A stretch of DNA of 64,000 nucleotides from Bacteroidales bacterium (GCA_017394765.1 JAFPXF010000051.1:62001-126000), one strand, 5' to 3'. Positions 16,977 through 25,825 are shown, numbered from the stretch's first letter. The notes: generated by a model from the letters alone, not told the origin. Made by a program: numbers and translations.

Positions 16977-17852
16977 ATGACCCCTACATTATTAATTTTG
17001 GCTGCCGGCATGGGCAGTCGTTACGGTGGACTCAAGCAATTGGATCCGATGGGACCAAATGGTGAGACCATCATGGACTATTCAGTCCGCTACGCCTTGG
17101 AGAGCGGTTTCGGCAAAGTGGTCTTCGTCATTCGCCGATCCATGGAAGAGGATTTCAAACAGCATATCTTACCCCGCTACGTCGATAAGATAGCCGTGCA
17201 ATATGTTTTTCAGGAGCTTGATTTGCTGCCGGAGGGCTTTGTGGCCAATCCTGAGCGCAAGAAACCTTACGGCACGGCGCATGCCATCTTGGTGGCGAGC
17301 GATGCCATCCATGAGCCTTTCACCGTCATCAACGCCGACGACTTCTATGGCCGGCAGGCATTTGAGGTGATGGCTGACTTCCTGCGCGACAGCACCCCGG
17401 CCGTGCCCCCGACCTACTCAATGGTGGGTTATCGTCTCGACAAGACGCTTTCGCGTAACGGCACCGTCTCCCGTGGCGTATGCCGCACCGACGGCCAGGA
17501 TTTCCTGACCGCTATCGTGGAGAACCACAAGATTGGCTATACCGAGAACGGCATTGAAAATATTGAAGAAGGACTATACAACCGCTTTGTCGGCGATGAG
17601 CCCGTCTCCATGAATTTCTGGGGCTTCATGCCTGATTTCTTCAACGCTTTGCAGGAACATTTTGTCGAGTTCCTGAAAGAGAATCAGGACAACATCACGG
17701 CAGAGTATCCTATCCCCAACGTTATTGCCACCCTCATGACACAAGGCAAGGCCCGCGTCAAAGTGCTGCACTGCGATGCCGAATGGTTTGGTGTGACCTA
17801 CAAGGAAGACAGGCCGTATGTGGTGGAGCGGTTGGCGCAATTAAAGGATTAA
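16977..17852 (+). CDS. Sugar-1-phosphate nucleotidyltransferase family protein
   Basis: Predicted 291 aa. N-terminal nucleotide-binding signature LILAAGMGSRYGGLKQLDPM (residues 5-24), PYGTAHAILVA (nucleobase contact), and the metal-binding INADDFYGRQAF. The family transfers NMP from NTP to a sugar-1-phosphate. In Bacteroidetes such genes often sit beside an aminoglycoside-phosphotransferase-like sugar kinase (a MurU/AmgK-like pairing), but no kinase is adjacent here. The nucleotide and sugar cannot be predicted. Confidence 0.85.
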   Translation: MTPTLLILAAGMGSRYGGLKQLDPMGPNGETIMDYSVRYALESGFGKVVFVIRRSMEEDFKQHILPRYVDKIAVQYVFQELDLLPEGFVANPERKKPYGTAHAILVASDAIHEPFTVINADDFYGRQAFEVMADFLRDSTPAVPPTYSMVGYRLDKTLSRNGTVSRGVCRTDGQDFLTAIVENHKIGYTENGIENIEEGLYNRFVGDEPVSMNFWGFMPDFFNALQEHFVEFLKENQDNITAEYPIPNVIATLMTQGKARVKVLHCDAEWFGVTYKEDRPYVVERLAQLKD

Positions 17853-17898
17853 GCTCCTATGCAGATCCTCATTTCCGAAATTATTCACTTTAAATTTA

Positions 17899-18651
17899 AT
17901 GGATATGAAACTATTACTAATCAGCAATTCCACAAATTACAAGGAACCCTATTTAGGTTGGTGTCAACCGCTATTGGAGGAATTCATGCAGGGCATGGGC
18001 AAAAACGTGGCCTTCATACCCTACGCCGGCGTGGACGTGGCCGGGAAGGTCTATCCCGCCAGCTACGACGCCTATACGGAGCGCGTGCAGAACGTGTTCA
18101 AACAATTCGGCAAGAAAATCAATTCCGTCCATGCTGCCAAAGACCCCGCCAAGGTCATTGAGAAGGCCGACATTATCGTGGTCGGTGGCGGCAACACATT
18201 CCATTTGGTGGCCGAGTTGCACCGCAACAAACTCATCGAGCCGATCCGCCGCAAAGTGATGGAGGGCACGCCGTACATCGGCTGGAGCGCCGGCTCCAAC
18301 GTGGCTTGCCCCACTCTCTGCACCACCAACGACATGCCCATTGTGATGCCCGAGAGCTTCAAATGCCTCGATCTGGTGCCTTTCCAGATCAACCCGCACT
18401 ACATCGACCCATATCCGGAGAAAATCAACGATGCCATTCGTCACGGCGGCGAAACCCGCCAGATTCGCATCAACGAGTATTTGGCGGTTAACCAGGAGCG
18501 CACGGTGGCCGGCCTGCGCGAAGGCACCGCCCTCTGGATCGACCACGAGCGTATCACACTGCGCGGCACCCGCAAGATGATTGTGCTGCGCTATGGAAAG
18601 AAGCCTGCGGAAAAGAAGCCGGGCGACACGTTTGAGTTCGATTTGAAATAA
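17899..18651 (+). CDS. pepE: Alpha-aspartyl dipeptidase PepE (peptidase S51)
   Basis: Predicted 250 aa cytoplasmic serine peptidase that cleaves Asp-Xaa dipeptides. Family hallmarks: LLLISNSTNYKE at the N-terminus, FIPYAGVDVAGKVYP, IIVVGGGNTFHLVAEL, the nucleophile elbow GWSAGSNVACPT with Ser130, and TTNDMPIVMPESF followed by LDLVPFQINPHYIDP carrying the catalytic His. An alternative start at 17905 (MKLLLIS) aligns slightly better with the E. coli enzyme. A strong terminator follows directly. Confidence 0.93.
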   Translation: MDMKLLLISNSTNYKEPYLGWCQPLLEEFMQGMGKNVAFIPYAGVDVAGKVYPASYDAYTERVQNVFKQFGKKINSVHAAKDPAKVIEKADIIVVGGGNTFHLVAELHRNKLIEPIRRKVMEGTPYIGWSAGSNVACPTLCTTNDMPIVMPESFKCLDLVPFQINPHYIDPYPEKINDAIRHGGETRQIRINEYLAVNQERTVAGLREGTALWIDHERITLRGTRKMIVLRYGKKPAEKKPGDTFEFDLK

Positions 18652-18660
18652 GAAACCTGC

Positions 18661-18695
18661 AAGCGGGAAATGCTCACAAGCTTTCCCGCTTTTTT
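18661..18695 (+). terminator. Rho-independent terminator after pepE
   Basis: The stem aagcgggaaa/tttcccgctt (18661-18670 and 18682-18691) with an 11-nt loop is followed by a T run. Confidence 0.9.
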
Positions 18696-18752
18696 CATAC
18701 AATATTTGTCACTGTAATACGTTAGGACATCACTATTCTAAAACGAAAAATC

Positions 18753-20156
18753 ATGAGAAGAATTATTTTGTTCCTAATACCCCTGTTCTCCTTTGTCTCG
18801 TCCATGCACACTGCTCTTTGGGCCCAGGTAGAGACGGACTGTACCGCCAAAGCGCCGGCGGAAGTGGCTGTGGGACGACAATTCAAATATACGGTTTCGA
18901 CGACCTCCCAAGGTGAAGTGCTCTCTTACGATTTCGGCAAATTCGAGTTGGTCAGTGGACCCAACATCGGGACAAGCACTTCCATCTCCGTCACGAACGG
19001 CACGGTGGAACAGAACACCACCTATACATATACCTACTACCTCGTAGGCAACAAGGAGGGCTCATTCAACATCCCCGGCGTCACGATTTCCATTGACGGT
19101 CGTGTAGTGAAAAGCAACCCCGTTGCTGTCAGCGTGGTCAAGACCCCGAAAACGCAACCCGAGAACGAACAGACTGACAATTGGTTCCAGTTTGAGATGC
19201 CGAATTGGTCCGATTTCTTCTCCCCGCGCACCATGCCTGAAGAACAACCCCAGCCAAAGTCCAAAGGTAACAAAACGGAATCTGACGCTCGAGTAAACAA
19301 GGAGGACTTCTTCGTCAAGGCTACCAGCAGCAGTCTGGAAGCCTATCAAGGAGAAGCCATTGTGGTGACGCACAAACTCTATGTCAGGGATCAAAAACAG
19401 GGTTACTCCATTGAACGTGCCGTCTTTGAACCGACGGATGCGTTTTGGAGCAACGGCCTGGAGTTGAAATATCGGGACGAAGGCACCGAAAGCGTCAACG
19501 GCAAGACCTACTCGGTGTACACCATCAAGCAGACAGCGTTCTACCCCACCAAGACAGGAAAAATCACCATTCCGAAAATAAACCTCACCTTGCTCATCAA
19601 GGTACCCACGACCCGACGCGATCCTTTCTGGGGCACTTACACCACCTATAAGGGACAAAATATTACGCTCACCTCCAATGACATCACCGTCAAAGTGAAG
19701 AGCTTGCCCAATGCGCGCAGCACGAAGACCGAGGTGGTAGGCAACTTCACCGTGAGCTCCTCCCTCAACAAGACCGACGTACATGCCAACGAGCCTGTTG
19801 TTCTAACGGTCACCTTCTCCGGAACCGGAAACTTGCACCACATCAGTGCCGATGACCTTCAGATAAACTTCCCCGCCGACTGCGATATCACCTACCCCAA
19901 GGTTACAAGCAACATCTCCGCCAAGGGTGATATTGTAAGCGGTTCAAAAACGTTCAAATACACCATCATTCCGCGTTCGGAAGGAACGTTTCTCATTCCA
20001 GGAGCCTCATATCAATATTACGACTATGACAGCGGCAGTTACAAGACCATCTCTTCACAAGACTACCAAATCACAGTGTCGCCTGCCCGACAGCAGGAGT
20101 ATCCGTCGGAGAAGCCCGATAAGGGACGAAAGCCCGCCAAAACCTACAAAATATAA
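18753..20156 (+). CDS. BatD-family (oxygen tolerance) protein, orphan
   Basis: Predicted 467 aa. A signal peptide (residues 1-24, ending LWAQ) is followed by several immunoglobulin-like beta domains: residues about 28-130 (VEQNTTYTYTYYLVGNKEGS), 185-325 (SIERAVFEPTDAFW, FYPTKTGKITIPKI) and 330-450 (GTGNLHHISADDLQINFP, RSEGTFLIPGASYQYYD). This matches BatD, part of the BatA-E aerotolerance system. Two differences stand out: no batA/B/C/E genes are adjacent, and the usual C-terminal membrane helix is absent, so the product would be a soluble periplasmic protein ending in a Lys/Pro-rich tail. A terminator follows. Confidence 0.82.
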   Translation: MRRIILFLIPLFSFVSSMHTALWAQVETDCTAKAPAEVAVGRQFKYTVSTTSQGEVLSYDFGKFELVSGPNIGTSTSISVTNGTVEQNTTYTYTYYLVGNKEGSFNIPGVTISIDGRVVKSNPVAVSVVKTPKTQPENEQTDNWFQFEMPNWSDFFSPRTMPEEQPQPKSKGNKTESDARVNKEDFFVKATSSSLEAYQGEAIVVTHKLYVRDQKQGYSIERAVFEPTDAFWSNGLELKYRDEGTESVNGKTYSVYTIKQTAFYPTKTGKITIPKINLTLLIKVPTTRRDPFWGTYTTYKGQNITLTSNDITVKVKSLPNARSTKTEVVGNFTVSSSLNKTDVHANEPVVLTVTFSGTGNLHHISADDLQINFPADCDITYPKVTSNISAKGDIVSGSKTFKYTIIPRSEGTFLIPGASYQYYDYDSGSYKTISSQDYQITVSPARQQEYPSEKPDKGRKPAKTYKI

Positions 20157-20175
20157 TAATAAAACACATTATGCA

Positions 20176-20213
20176 AATAGCGTACCCTTATAGTCAATGG
20201 TGCGCTATTTTTT
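20176..20213 (+). terminator. Terminator after the BatD-like gene, abutting the next promoter
   Basis: An 11-bp stem, aatagcgtacc/ggtgcgctatt (20176-20186 and 20199-20209, one G-T pair), is followed by a T run that merges with the next -7 box. Confidence 0.88.
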
Positions 20214-20214
20214 G

Positions 20215-20222
20215 TATCTTTG
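20215..20222 (+). promoter_or_regulatory. -7 box TATCTTTG for the L,D-transpeptidase
   Basis: TATCTTTGC lies 21 bp upstream of the start codon at 20244 and starts 2 bp after the terminator T-run. Confidence 0.72.
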
Positions 20223-20243
20223 CACCCTGCAACCCCATACAAC

Positions 20244-22076
20244 ATGGCTCGATTCTTTAACGTACTGTTTTTGTGCTTCACCATTCTGCTTGGCTCCTCC
20301 TGCCACAACAAAACCATTGGCACGGAGCGCGCACCGCATTGGTTCTCGCATTACACAGCCTTCTCCGCAAAGTCGTATGCGGAACATTTCGCGCGAAGAG
20401 TGGATGCCATGGACAGCAGTCACGTCTATGCGGATGCTTTGCAACACTATTATCAGACACATGCTTGCGAGCCATACTGGACAGCGCGTGGCGTGCAGGA
20501 AGCCCGCATTGACACACTTATGCAGCTGTTGGGACGCTCCTACGAGCATGGCATTCCCGACACGTTTCTCCTTCGCCCTGCCATCGACCGCACAGTCAAC
20601 CTGCTAAAAAGCCACCAAGTCGCCAATGACTCAACCTTGCTCGACACGCTCTTTGACTTGGAAATGCACCTCTCCGAGGCGTATCTCAAGTATGTTTGCG
20701 CCTTGCACTACGGGGCCACAGACCCTGTCAAGGCCAATGGCGGCAAGTGGCTGATGAAAAGTCTGAAGCCGGACAACGAATTCCGATATTCCACAATGGA
20801 GCGGATGAAACAGTTTCCGTCCACCATTCACGAAAACGAACCTAAAATTCCAGAATACAAGCACTTGCAGGCGGAGTTGCTGCGACTTTATCCGCTCAAG
20901 GACAGCGTTCTCGCCGAAATCGCCATGCCAACGATTCGCAAAGGACAGCGTAATGCGGCTTTGCAAGAGGTGTGCCGGCGACTCATGCTCACGGGCGAGC
21001 TGCCTGCCGACTTCACCGTCACGGACCGTCTCACCGACTCACTGTTGGCGGGCATCAACCTCTTCCGCCGTCACAACGCCATCCCCGAGTGCGACAGCTT
21101 GGGCGGAGAAACAGTCCGCAAACTCAACCGGCCCATAGCCTATTATCTTGACAAACTGGCCGCCAACATGGAGCGCCTGCGCTGGCATGTCGATCCCGAG
21201 AAGGGCCACACCTATATCGCGGTGAACATTCCCGATTTCACACTGAAGGCGATTGTGGAGGACACCGTGGCCTTCAGAACACGCATTTGCTGCGGCCGCA
21301 CGCAGGATCCCGCCAAGAGCCCCGCGCGTACCAAAAGAGGCCTCGTCAGCGCATACAAGGCCGAGTCGCCGCTGCTCTTCAGCCGAATTAACCGTATTGT
21401 GCTCAATCCAGAATGGCGGATTCCATACGACATCATTAAAAACGAATACTACCATAAACTTTGCAAGAGCAACACGGCTGTGGTCAACCGAGAGAAGCTC
21501 TATATTATCGATTCGCGTACCGGCAGCTACGTGACCCCGGACTCCATAGACTGGACCAAGGTGAACCCTGGCAACATCCCCTATCGGTTGCGGCAGACCT
21601 CCGGACGACACAACGCCCTGGGACGCATCAAGTTCGATTTTCCCAACACAGAATCCGTCTATCTGCACGACACCAACAACAAAGGAGCTTTCAAACGCCG
21701 GGTGCGGGCTTTGAGCCACGGCTGCATTCGCGTCGAAAACCCCATGGACCTCGCCGCTGTGCTCTATGCCATCAACGACTTCGATGAAAAAAGGCTGGAG
21801 GAGATCAGCATCATTCTGGGCAATGCCCCCACAACGGAAGATGGTGAGAAATATTTGGAAAAAAAACTTGAAAAGGAACAAGAATACTACGATAAACTTT
21901 CGGATCGAGAGAAACAATTCTATCGCGAACTCCGCCCCAGCACCATCCAACTCAAGAAGACAATGCCATTATACATTGAGTACTTCACCTGTTTTATGGG
22001 CGACGACGGCAGCATCCAATATCGCGAGGACATCTATTACAAGGATGGCAATATCATGCAACTGATGCGCCGTTAG
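20244..22076 (+). CDS. L,D-transpeptidase (YcbB/LdtD-like) lipoprotein
   Basis: Predicted 610 aa. An N-terminal lipobox (LLGSSC, Cys20) suggests a lipid-anchored periplasmic protein. Residues about 30-290 form the helical/substrate-binding region typical of long YcbB-type enzymes. The YkuD catalytic domain (about 300-530) contains HTYIAVNIPDFTLKAI, VLNPEWRIPYDI, NALGRIKFDFPN and the nucleophile motif SHGCIRVENP with Cys494. These enzymes make 3-3 peptide crosslinks or attach proteins to peptidoglycan. The start at 20244 supplies the signal sequence; an in-frame codon at 20220 lies within the promoter. Monocistronic. Confidence 0.92.
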   Translation: MARFFNVLFLCFTILLGSSCHNKTIGTERAPHWFSHYTAFSAKSYAEHFARRVDAMDSSHVYADALQHYYQTHACEPYWTARGVQEARIDTLMQLLGRSYEHGIPDTFLLRPAIDRTVNLLKSHQVANDSTLLDTLFDLEMHLSEAYLKYVCALHYGATDPVKANGGKWLMKSLKPDNEFRYSTMERMKQFPSTIHENEPKIPEYKHLQAELLRLYPLKDSVLAEIAMPTIRKGQRNAALQEVCRRLMLTGELPADFTVTDRLTDSLLAGINLFRRHNAIPECDSLGGETVRKLNRPIAYYLDKLAANMERLRWHVDPEKGHTYIAVNIPDFTLKAIVEDTVAFRTRICCGRTQDPAKSPARTKRGLVSAYKAESPLLFSRINRIVLNPEWRIPYDIIKNEYYHKLCKSNTAVVNREKLYIIDSRTGSYVTPDSIDWTKVNPGNIPYRLRQTSGRHNALGRIKFDFPNTESVYLHDTNNKGAFKRRVRALSHGCIRVENPMDLAAVLYAINDFDEKRLEEISIILGNAPTTEDGEKYLEKKLEKEQEYYDKLSDREKQFYRELRPSTIQLKKTMPLYIEYFTCFMGDDGSIQYREDIYYKDGNIMQLMRR

Positions 22077-22193
22077 CAGTTGTTCAGCAGACACTTTGCA
22101 CAATACGACATCCAGACTCAATGAAAGCTACAGCTCTGTTGTTGTTCAACAAGAAAGTGTCTATGACTTGTCGCTTTTTTGTCGCGATGGCAT

Positions 22194-22232
22194 AAAAAAA
22201 AGTGCCATTTTCTGTTGTACAGCAAAAGGCAC
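22194..22232 (-). terminator. Terminator downstream of tRNA-Glu
   Basis: On the minus strand an interrupted stem (GTGCC/GGCAC at its base, CTGT/ACAG apically, 3-nt loop) ends in seven T residues, starting about 9 bp past the tRNA 3' end. Confidence 0.85.
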
Positions 22233-22240
22233 CTCTTTTG

Positions 22241-22312
22241 TAGCGAGTAGGAGAATCGAACTCCTATTGCAAGAATGAAAATCTTGTGTACTAGCCGTTA
22301 TACGAACTCGCC
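22241..22312 (-). tRNA. tRNA-Glu (anticodon UUC)
   Basis: The 72-nt cloverleaf was folded by eye. Acceptor stem GGCGAGT/ACTCGCT (G1-U72 wobble); D arm GTA/TAC with loop containing GG; anticodon stem CAAGA/TCTTG with loop TTTTCAT, anticodon TTC; T arm AGGAG-TTCGATT-CTCCT; discriminator A. CCA is not encoded and must be added post-transcriptionally. A promoter box and a terminator flank it. Confidence 0.93.
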
Positions 22313-22335
22313 AAGACTGTCATTATTTGACGCTG

Positions 22336-22343
22336 CAAAAATA
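22336..22343 (-). promoter_or_regulatory. -7 box TATTTTTG for tRNA-Glu
   Basis: TATTTTTGC on the minus strand, 23 bp upstream of the mature tRNA 5' end. It implies a separate tRNA transcript. Confidence 0.6.
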
Positions 22344-22385
22344 CACTTTTTTTGTTTCGCTCCAATTTTTGAAGCATAAAAAATG

Positions 22386-23060
22386 TTAATCCCCCGATTT
22401 GTCTTGTTCAAACCTGAAACCCAGACGTTTAGCAGTCCGTATATTATTCTGGTCCTCGATTTGAAGCATGTCATTGACCGAAATAATCTTCGTTTCCTCG
22501 TAATCCGGGACCAATAAATCGAAGTTTATCGTGTAAGTTATCGCAGATTTGAGAATCTCCTTGACAGATTCTTTGTCGATTTTATTGTCACTAAAATTAT
22601 TGAGCACCTGTGCCAGCTCACGCTTGCCCTCGATGTAATAATGACCCTCCTTGTTGATGAGGATACGTCCAATCATATAACCAAGGTCGTTGACACGGTT
22701 GTACTTGAACGAGTCGCCGAGGAAGTTGAAAATCTGGATCATGCCGCAATAGGAACGGGTTTTATCCTCCTTGATATACGGCGTATGCATCACTTCGTGG
22801 TCGCGCGAGAACTCGAAGATGTTGCTGTGCATGAGGAAAACCAGCACATCACCGGCGAACTTCAGCTGGAACTGGTATTGAGTCTTGTTGTCGTAACGCA
22901 CGGGAATGTCCTCATGGTCATCCGCATAGTTGACACGATAGAAATCCTCGAAATTTTTCGAACATTCCTTGAAAAGCTGCATGGTCTCCAAGGTTATGGC
23001 GAAGATGTCTTGCTTTAGCTGTCCTTTGGTAATCAAAAGGTTACACAATGAATCATCCAT
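22386..23060 (-). CDS. Conserved Bacteroidetes protein of unknown function
   Basis: Predicted 224 aa cytoplasmic protein without signal or membrane segment. A helical N-terminal region (residues 1-45, KQDIFAITLETMQLFKEC) precedes a beta-rich central part (FQLKFAGDVLVFLMHSN, IQIFNFLGDSFKYNR) and a charged C-terminus (KRLGFRFEQDKSGD). I do not recognise a named domain. It lies last in a minus-strand run of four genes ending at the tRNA, 47 bp after the DUF4199 gene. A weak -7-like box (TATTTTCG at 23086-23093) could give it separate transcription. Confidence 0.7.
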   Translation of the reverse strand: MDDSLCNLLITKGQLKQDIFAITLETMQLFKECSKNFEDFYRVNYADDHEDIPVRYDNKTQYQFQLKFAGDVLVFLMHSNIFEFSRDHEVMHTPYIKEDKTRSYCGMIQIFNFLGDSFKYNRVNDLGYMIGRILINKEGHYYIEGKRELAQVLNNFSDNKIDKESVKEILKSAITYTINFDLLVPDYEETKIISVNDMLQIEDQNNIRTAKRLGFRFEQDKSGD

Positions 23061-23107
23061 ATACTTTCTTTAAAAATTTAGATTGCGAAAATACAAAAAA
23101 TGTAGTT

Positions 23108-24052
23108 CTATTCCACAGGATCATCTTGATTGACATGCTCCACACTCTCATCTTCCGTAATCAGTTCCTCATCCTCCACTGGTTCAGGCGCCTTTTTGGA
23201 GGTGTAGTGATACATGGCAATAAAGAGACCGAAAAACATGCCGTAGAGCAAGTCCATGAGCGCGGCGACAGCAGCATATCGGCCGGGCTTGTCGTAATGC
23301 GGCACATGGGCCTTGTTCATGGCAAAACGCGCATCCACCGGACTGCACTTTTCCAACTGACGACTCACATCCTGCACCATCTGCTGCACGAATGGCGTGG
23401 AAAGCTGACTTTCGTTCTGCTCCATATAGAGCATCGTGGTTTCGACCAGCGTTCGTCTCGCATATTGGTCAAAATGCCCCAATTGGTAGTTGTTGGCCGT
23501 GTCCACGGCTCTCTTGTCCGTGATTTTGAGCAGGAAAAAGTCGTATATCATGCCAAATCCCTTTTCGGCATCGGTCTTCAAGGCATCGCTGGCAGTGTCC
23601 GGCCATGCAAAAGTCTCCTTCTCTTCAGCGAAAAGTTTCTCCACCTCGCTGAGATAGGTTTTCATTTCGGCTTGCGTGATGGTGTCTTTCTCGATGACCT
23701 TCCGATAATTATCCAGAGCCACCTCATACTTCGTGGCCAAGCCATGGGGCTCAATGACAGCGTAGTGGAGCATGCAGTAGCCGAAAAAGATCACAGAACC
23801 GACAATGGAAATGAGGAGGCATCCGAGAAAAGCCTTTGCGAAAGAGAGACGTTCGGAATACAACTCCTTGAACTCCTTGATGCCCGCATAGAGCACGAGT
23901 ATGAATCCAATAATCAGAGCCAAGTCAAGCATTTTGGCTCCGGTGAAATCCACGCGGCGGGCGAACATCTTGACCAGCTCGAAAGCCGCGAGCATGACAC
24001 CAAGCACAGCACCCCATTTCAAGGTGGAGAGATACGCATTCTTTTCTTTCAT
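23108..24052 (-). CDS. DUF4199-like membrane protein with extended central region
   Basis: Predicted 314 aa. Three N-terminal membrane helices (about residues 12-30, 40-58 and 75-98: LDLALIIGFILVLYAGIKEF, FLGCLLISIVGSVIFFGYC), then a soluble helical stretch of about 150 residues, then a fourth helix (about 262-285, ALMDLLYGMFFGLFIAMY) and an acidic tail. Typical DUF4199 proteins are about 160-180 aa, so the soluble insertion is unusual. Function unknown. It starts 18 bp after the methylmalonyl-CoA epimerase stop, so probably cotranscribed. Confidence 0.75.
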   Translation of the reverse strand: MKEKNAYLSTLKWGAVLGVMLAAFELVKMFARRVDFTGAKMLDLALIIGFILVLYAGIKEFKELYSERLSFAKAFLGCLLISIVGSVIFFGYCMLHYAVIEPHGLATKYEVALDNYRKVIEKDTITQAEMKTYLSEVEKLFAEEKETFAWPDTASDALKTDAEKGFGMIYDFFLLKITDKRAVDTANNYQLGHFDQYARRTLVETTMLYMEQNESQLSTPFVQQMVQDVSRQLEKCSPVDARFAMNKAHVPHYDKPGRYAAVAALMDLLYGMFFGLFIAMYHYTSKKAPEPVEDEELITEDESVEHVNQDDPVE

Positions 24053-24070
24053 TGCAACAGAATTATGGGA

Positions 24071-24484
24071 CTATTCGTCCTTGTCGGGGCAGCAGAATTC
24101 GGTCAGCACGCCGCCGGTGGCCTTCGGGTGAGCGAATCCGATCTTCAAATGCTCGGCACCGCCGCGCGGTTCCTTGTCGATAAGGCGCACACCCTCCTCC
24201 GCCAGTTCATGCAAGGTGGAAGCCGTGTCGTCCACCGCAAAGGCCAAGTGGTGGATGCCTTCACCACGGTTCTCAATGAACTTGGCAATGGTGCTCTCCG
24301 GAGAGGTGGGCTCCAGCAGTTCGATTTTGGTCTGTCCAACCTTGAAAAAAGCCGTCTTCACCTTTTGGTCAACGACCTCCTCAATGTTGTAGCATTTGAG
24401 TCCCAGAATTTTCTCATAATAAGGGATGGATTCTTCCAGACTTTTAACGGCGATGCCGATGTGTTCAATGTGTGAAATGTTCAT
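24071..24484 (-). CDS. mce: Methylmalonyl-CoA epimerase
   Basis: Predicted 137 aa VOC-fold enzyme interconverting (2R)- and (2S)-methylmalonyl-CoA in the succinate-propionate pathway. Seen: HIEHIGIAVKSLEESIPYYE (metal His), KTAFFKVGQTKIELLEPT (metal Gln and Glu), GEGIHHLAFAVDD (metal His) and GVLTEFCCPDKDE (metal Glu). Length is normal for the family. Its usual partners (methylmalonyl-CoA mutase, propionyl-CoA carboxylase) are not in the window. Neighbours are a membrane methyltransferase 36 bp upstream and the DUF4199 gene downstream. Confidence 0.94.
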   Translation of the reverse strand: MNISHIEHIGIAVKSLEESIPYYEKILGLKCYNIEEVVDQKVKTAFFKVGQTKIELLEPTSPESTIAKFIENRGEGIHHLAFAVDDTASTLHELAEEGVRLIDKEPRGGAEHLKIGFAHPKATGGVLTEFCCPDKDE

Positions 24485-24520
24485 TGTAAATATGGTTTTA
24501 ATGGGTTAATAATTCAAGTT

Positions 24521-25312
24521 TCAATCTCTGGCAGCGTCACTGTCGAGCCAATGGGTATGGTGTTTGATGACATGTATTGCAATCAGAAGGAGCGTGCAGG
24601 CGGCCAAAATATAGAGCGACGGGCGCAACCATGCCGACAGCGAGACCACATAGCCGTGGAAGCGCACATTCGAGAGCACGAACATCAGATAATCGGCTAT
24701 GGTATAACAGAATATGGTCGAATAGAGGGTGGCATGTTCGCGACGGAGAAATGTCTTGAAGGAGAAATCCATCTCACCGCGCTGAAAAAGGGACCATCGG
24801 GGGATGAACGCGGGCACGGTGTCGGCCCATGCCTCGAACTCGTCGCCAAATTGACTGCGCAGGTAGGCCTCCTCCGCGTACATGATGCGTTCATAGTAAA
24901 GCCAATACACCAAAGAAACGATGATAAAGGCCCAGATATTCATAGTGAAGACCAAGATGCCGGCCCAGATGAGATAATTGGCCAGGTACAGCGGGTGACG
25001 GACAACAGAATAGATGCCGACTGTGTTGAGGCGTTTGGCAACCTGCTTGTCGGTATTGCGGCCGGAAGTGCCCTTTGGGGTGGTGCAAACCGTATAGGCG
25101 CGCAATACCAGTCCCGACAAAGAGAGCAGGAATGCCACCACCGTAAGGATGACGCGCAGGACATGACGCTGCCCCACAAAGAGCCGCATGTAGAGGTCGG
25201 GGTTGCTATAGACAAGGATAGGAATCGCCAAAAGGAAGATGAGAATGGGGATCTGCCCACGATACCTGAACAGGAAATTGCCTGATTTCTCGAAAGATTG
25301 CTGTAGTGCCAC
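24521..25312 (-). CDS. Isoprenylcysteine/phospholipid methyltransferase-family membrane protein
   Basis: Predicted 263 aa with about six membrane helices. The family signature GIYSVVRHPLYLANYLIWAG (residues about 99-118), followed by YYERIMYAEEAYLRSQFGDEFEAW, is typical of the ICMT/PEMT (DUF1295-like) SAM-dependent methyltransferases acting on lipids or lipidated proteins. An extra C-terminal segment with two further hydrophobic stretches extends past the core. The substrate is not predictable. First gene of the run to 22386; a weak -7-like box TATTTTCG lies at 25332-25339. Confidence 0.78.
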   Translation of the reverse strand: MALQQSFEKSGNFLFRYRGQIPILIFLLAIPILVYSNPDLYMRLFVGQRHVLRVILTVVAFLLSLSGLVLRAYTVCTTPKGTSGRNTDKQVAKRLNTVGIYSVVRHPLYLANYLIWAGILVFTMNIWAFIIVSLVYWLYYERIMYAEEAYLRSQFGDEFEAWADTVPAFIPRWSLFQRGEMDFSFKTFLRREHATLYSTIFCYTIADYLMFVLSNVRFHGYVVSLSAWLRPSLYILAACTLLLIAIHVIKHHTHWLDSDAARD

Positions 25313-25331
25313 GGGTTATCTTTTTAGGCCG

Positions 25332-25339
25332 CGAAAATA
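25332..25339 (-). promoter_or_regulatory. Weak -7-like box TATTTTCG
   Basis: One mismatch from TAnnTTTG, 19 bp upstream of the start codon at 25312 and immediately after the rplS terminator. Confidence 0.45.
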
Positions 25340-25340
25340 C

Positions 25341-25379
25341 AAAAAAAGCGGTCACTTTCGTTTCCGAAAATAACCGCTT
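25341..25379 (-). terminator. Terminator after rplS
   Basis: On the minus strand a stem AAGCGGT...ACCGC with inner TTTCG/CGAAA pairing ends in seven T residues, 30 bp past the rplS stop. Confidence 0.88.
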
Positions 25380-25408
25380 GATAGTTGTCAAGGTGGATAT
25401 GATTTCTA

Positions 25409-25762
25409 TTATCCTCTGCGCTCTTTGATACGAGCCTTCTTGCCCGTGAGGTTGCGGAGGTAGAAAATGCGTGCGCGACGCACGACACCACGCTTGTTGA
25501 CCTTGATTTCAGCAATCATCGGGGTTGCGAAGGGGAAGATTCTCTCCACACCGATGCCGCCGGAAATCTTTCTCACCGTGAAGGTCTTGGTAGCGCCAGC
25601 ACCATTGATTTGGAGCACAACGCCTTGGAATTGCTGGATACGCTCCTTGGAGCCTTCCACGATTCTATAGGAAACGGTGATGGTGTCACCGGCCTTGAAT
25701 TTCGGAAATTCTTGTTTCGTAATGAAATTGTCCTCTACGTACTGAATCAATTCTTGTTTCAT
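25409..25762 (-). CDS. rplS: 50S ribosomal protein L19
   Basis: Predicted 117 aa, normal for bL19. Seen: [60 protein letters not shown] and the basic tail [18 protein letters not shown]. It binds at the 30S-50S interface. The ATG at 25762 gives the canonical start; longer in-frame starts run into the promoter. Monocistronic, with its own promoter and terminator. Confidence 0.97.
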   Translation of the reverse strand: MKQELIQYVEDNFITKQEFPKFKAGDTITVSYRIVEGSKERIQQFQGVVLQINGAGATKTFTVRKISGGIGVERIFPFATPMIAEIKVNKRGVVRRARIFYLRNLTGKKARIKERRG

Positions 25763-25805
25763 CTCTTTATTTTTTTTATTATTTTTCGCTTTTATTTCAA
25801 GGCTG

Positions 25806-25813
25806 CAAAAATA
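25806..25813 (-). promoter_or_regulatory. -7 box TATTTTTG for rplS
   Basis: TATTTTTGC on the minus strand, 44 bp upstream of the rplS start. Confidence 0.68.
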
Positions 25814-25825
25814 CATTTTTTTCAT

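Noticed and set aside
23048..24475. Long plus-strand frame across the DUF4199 and mce genes
   Set aside because: Its translation lacks motifs, while both minus-strand genes are recognisable families with proper starts.
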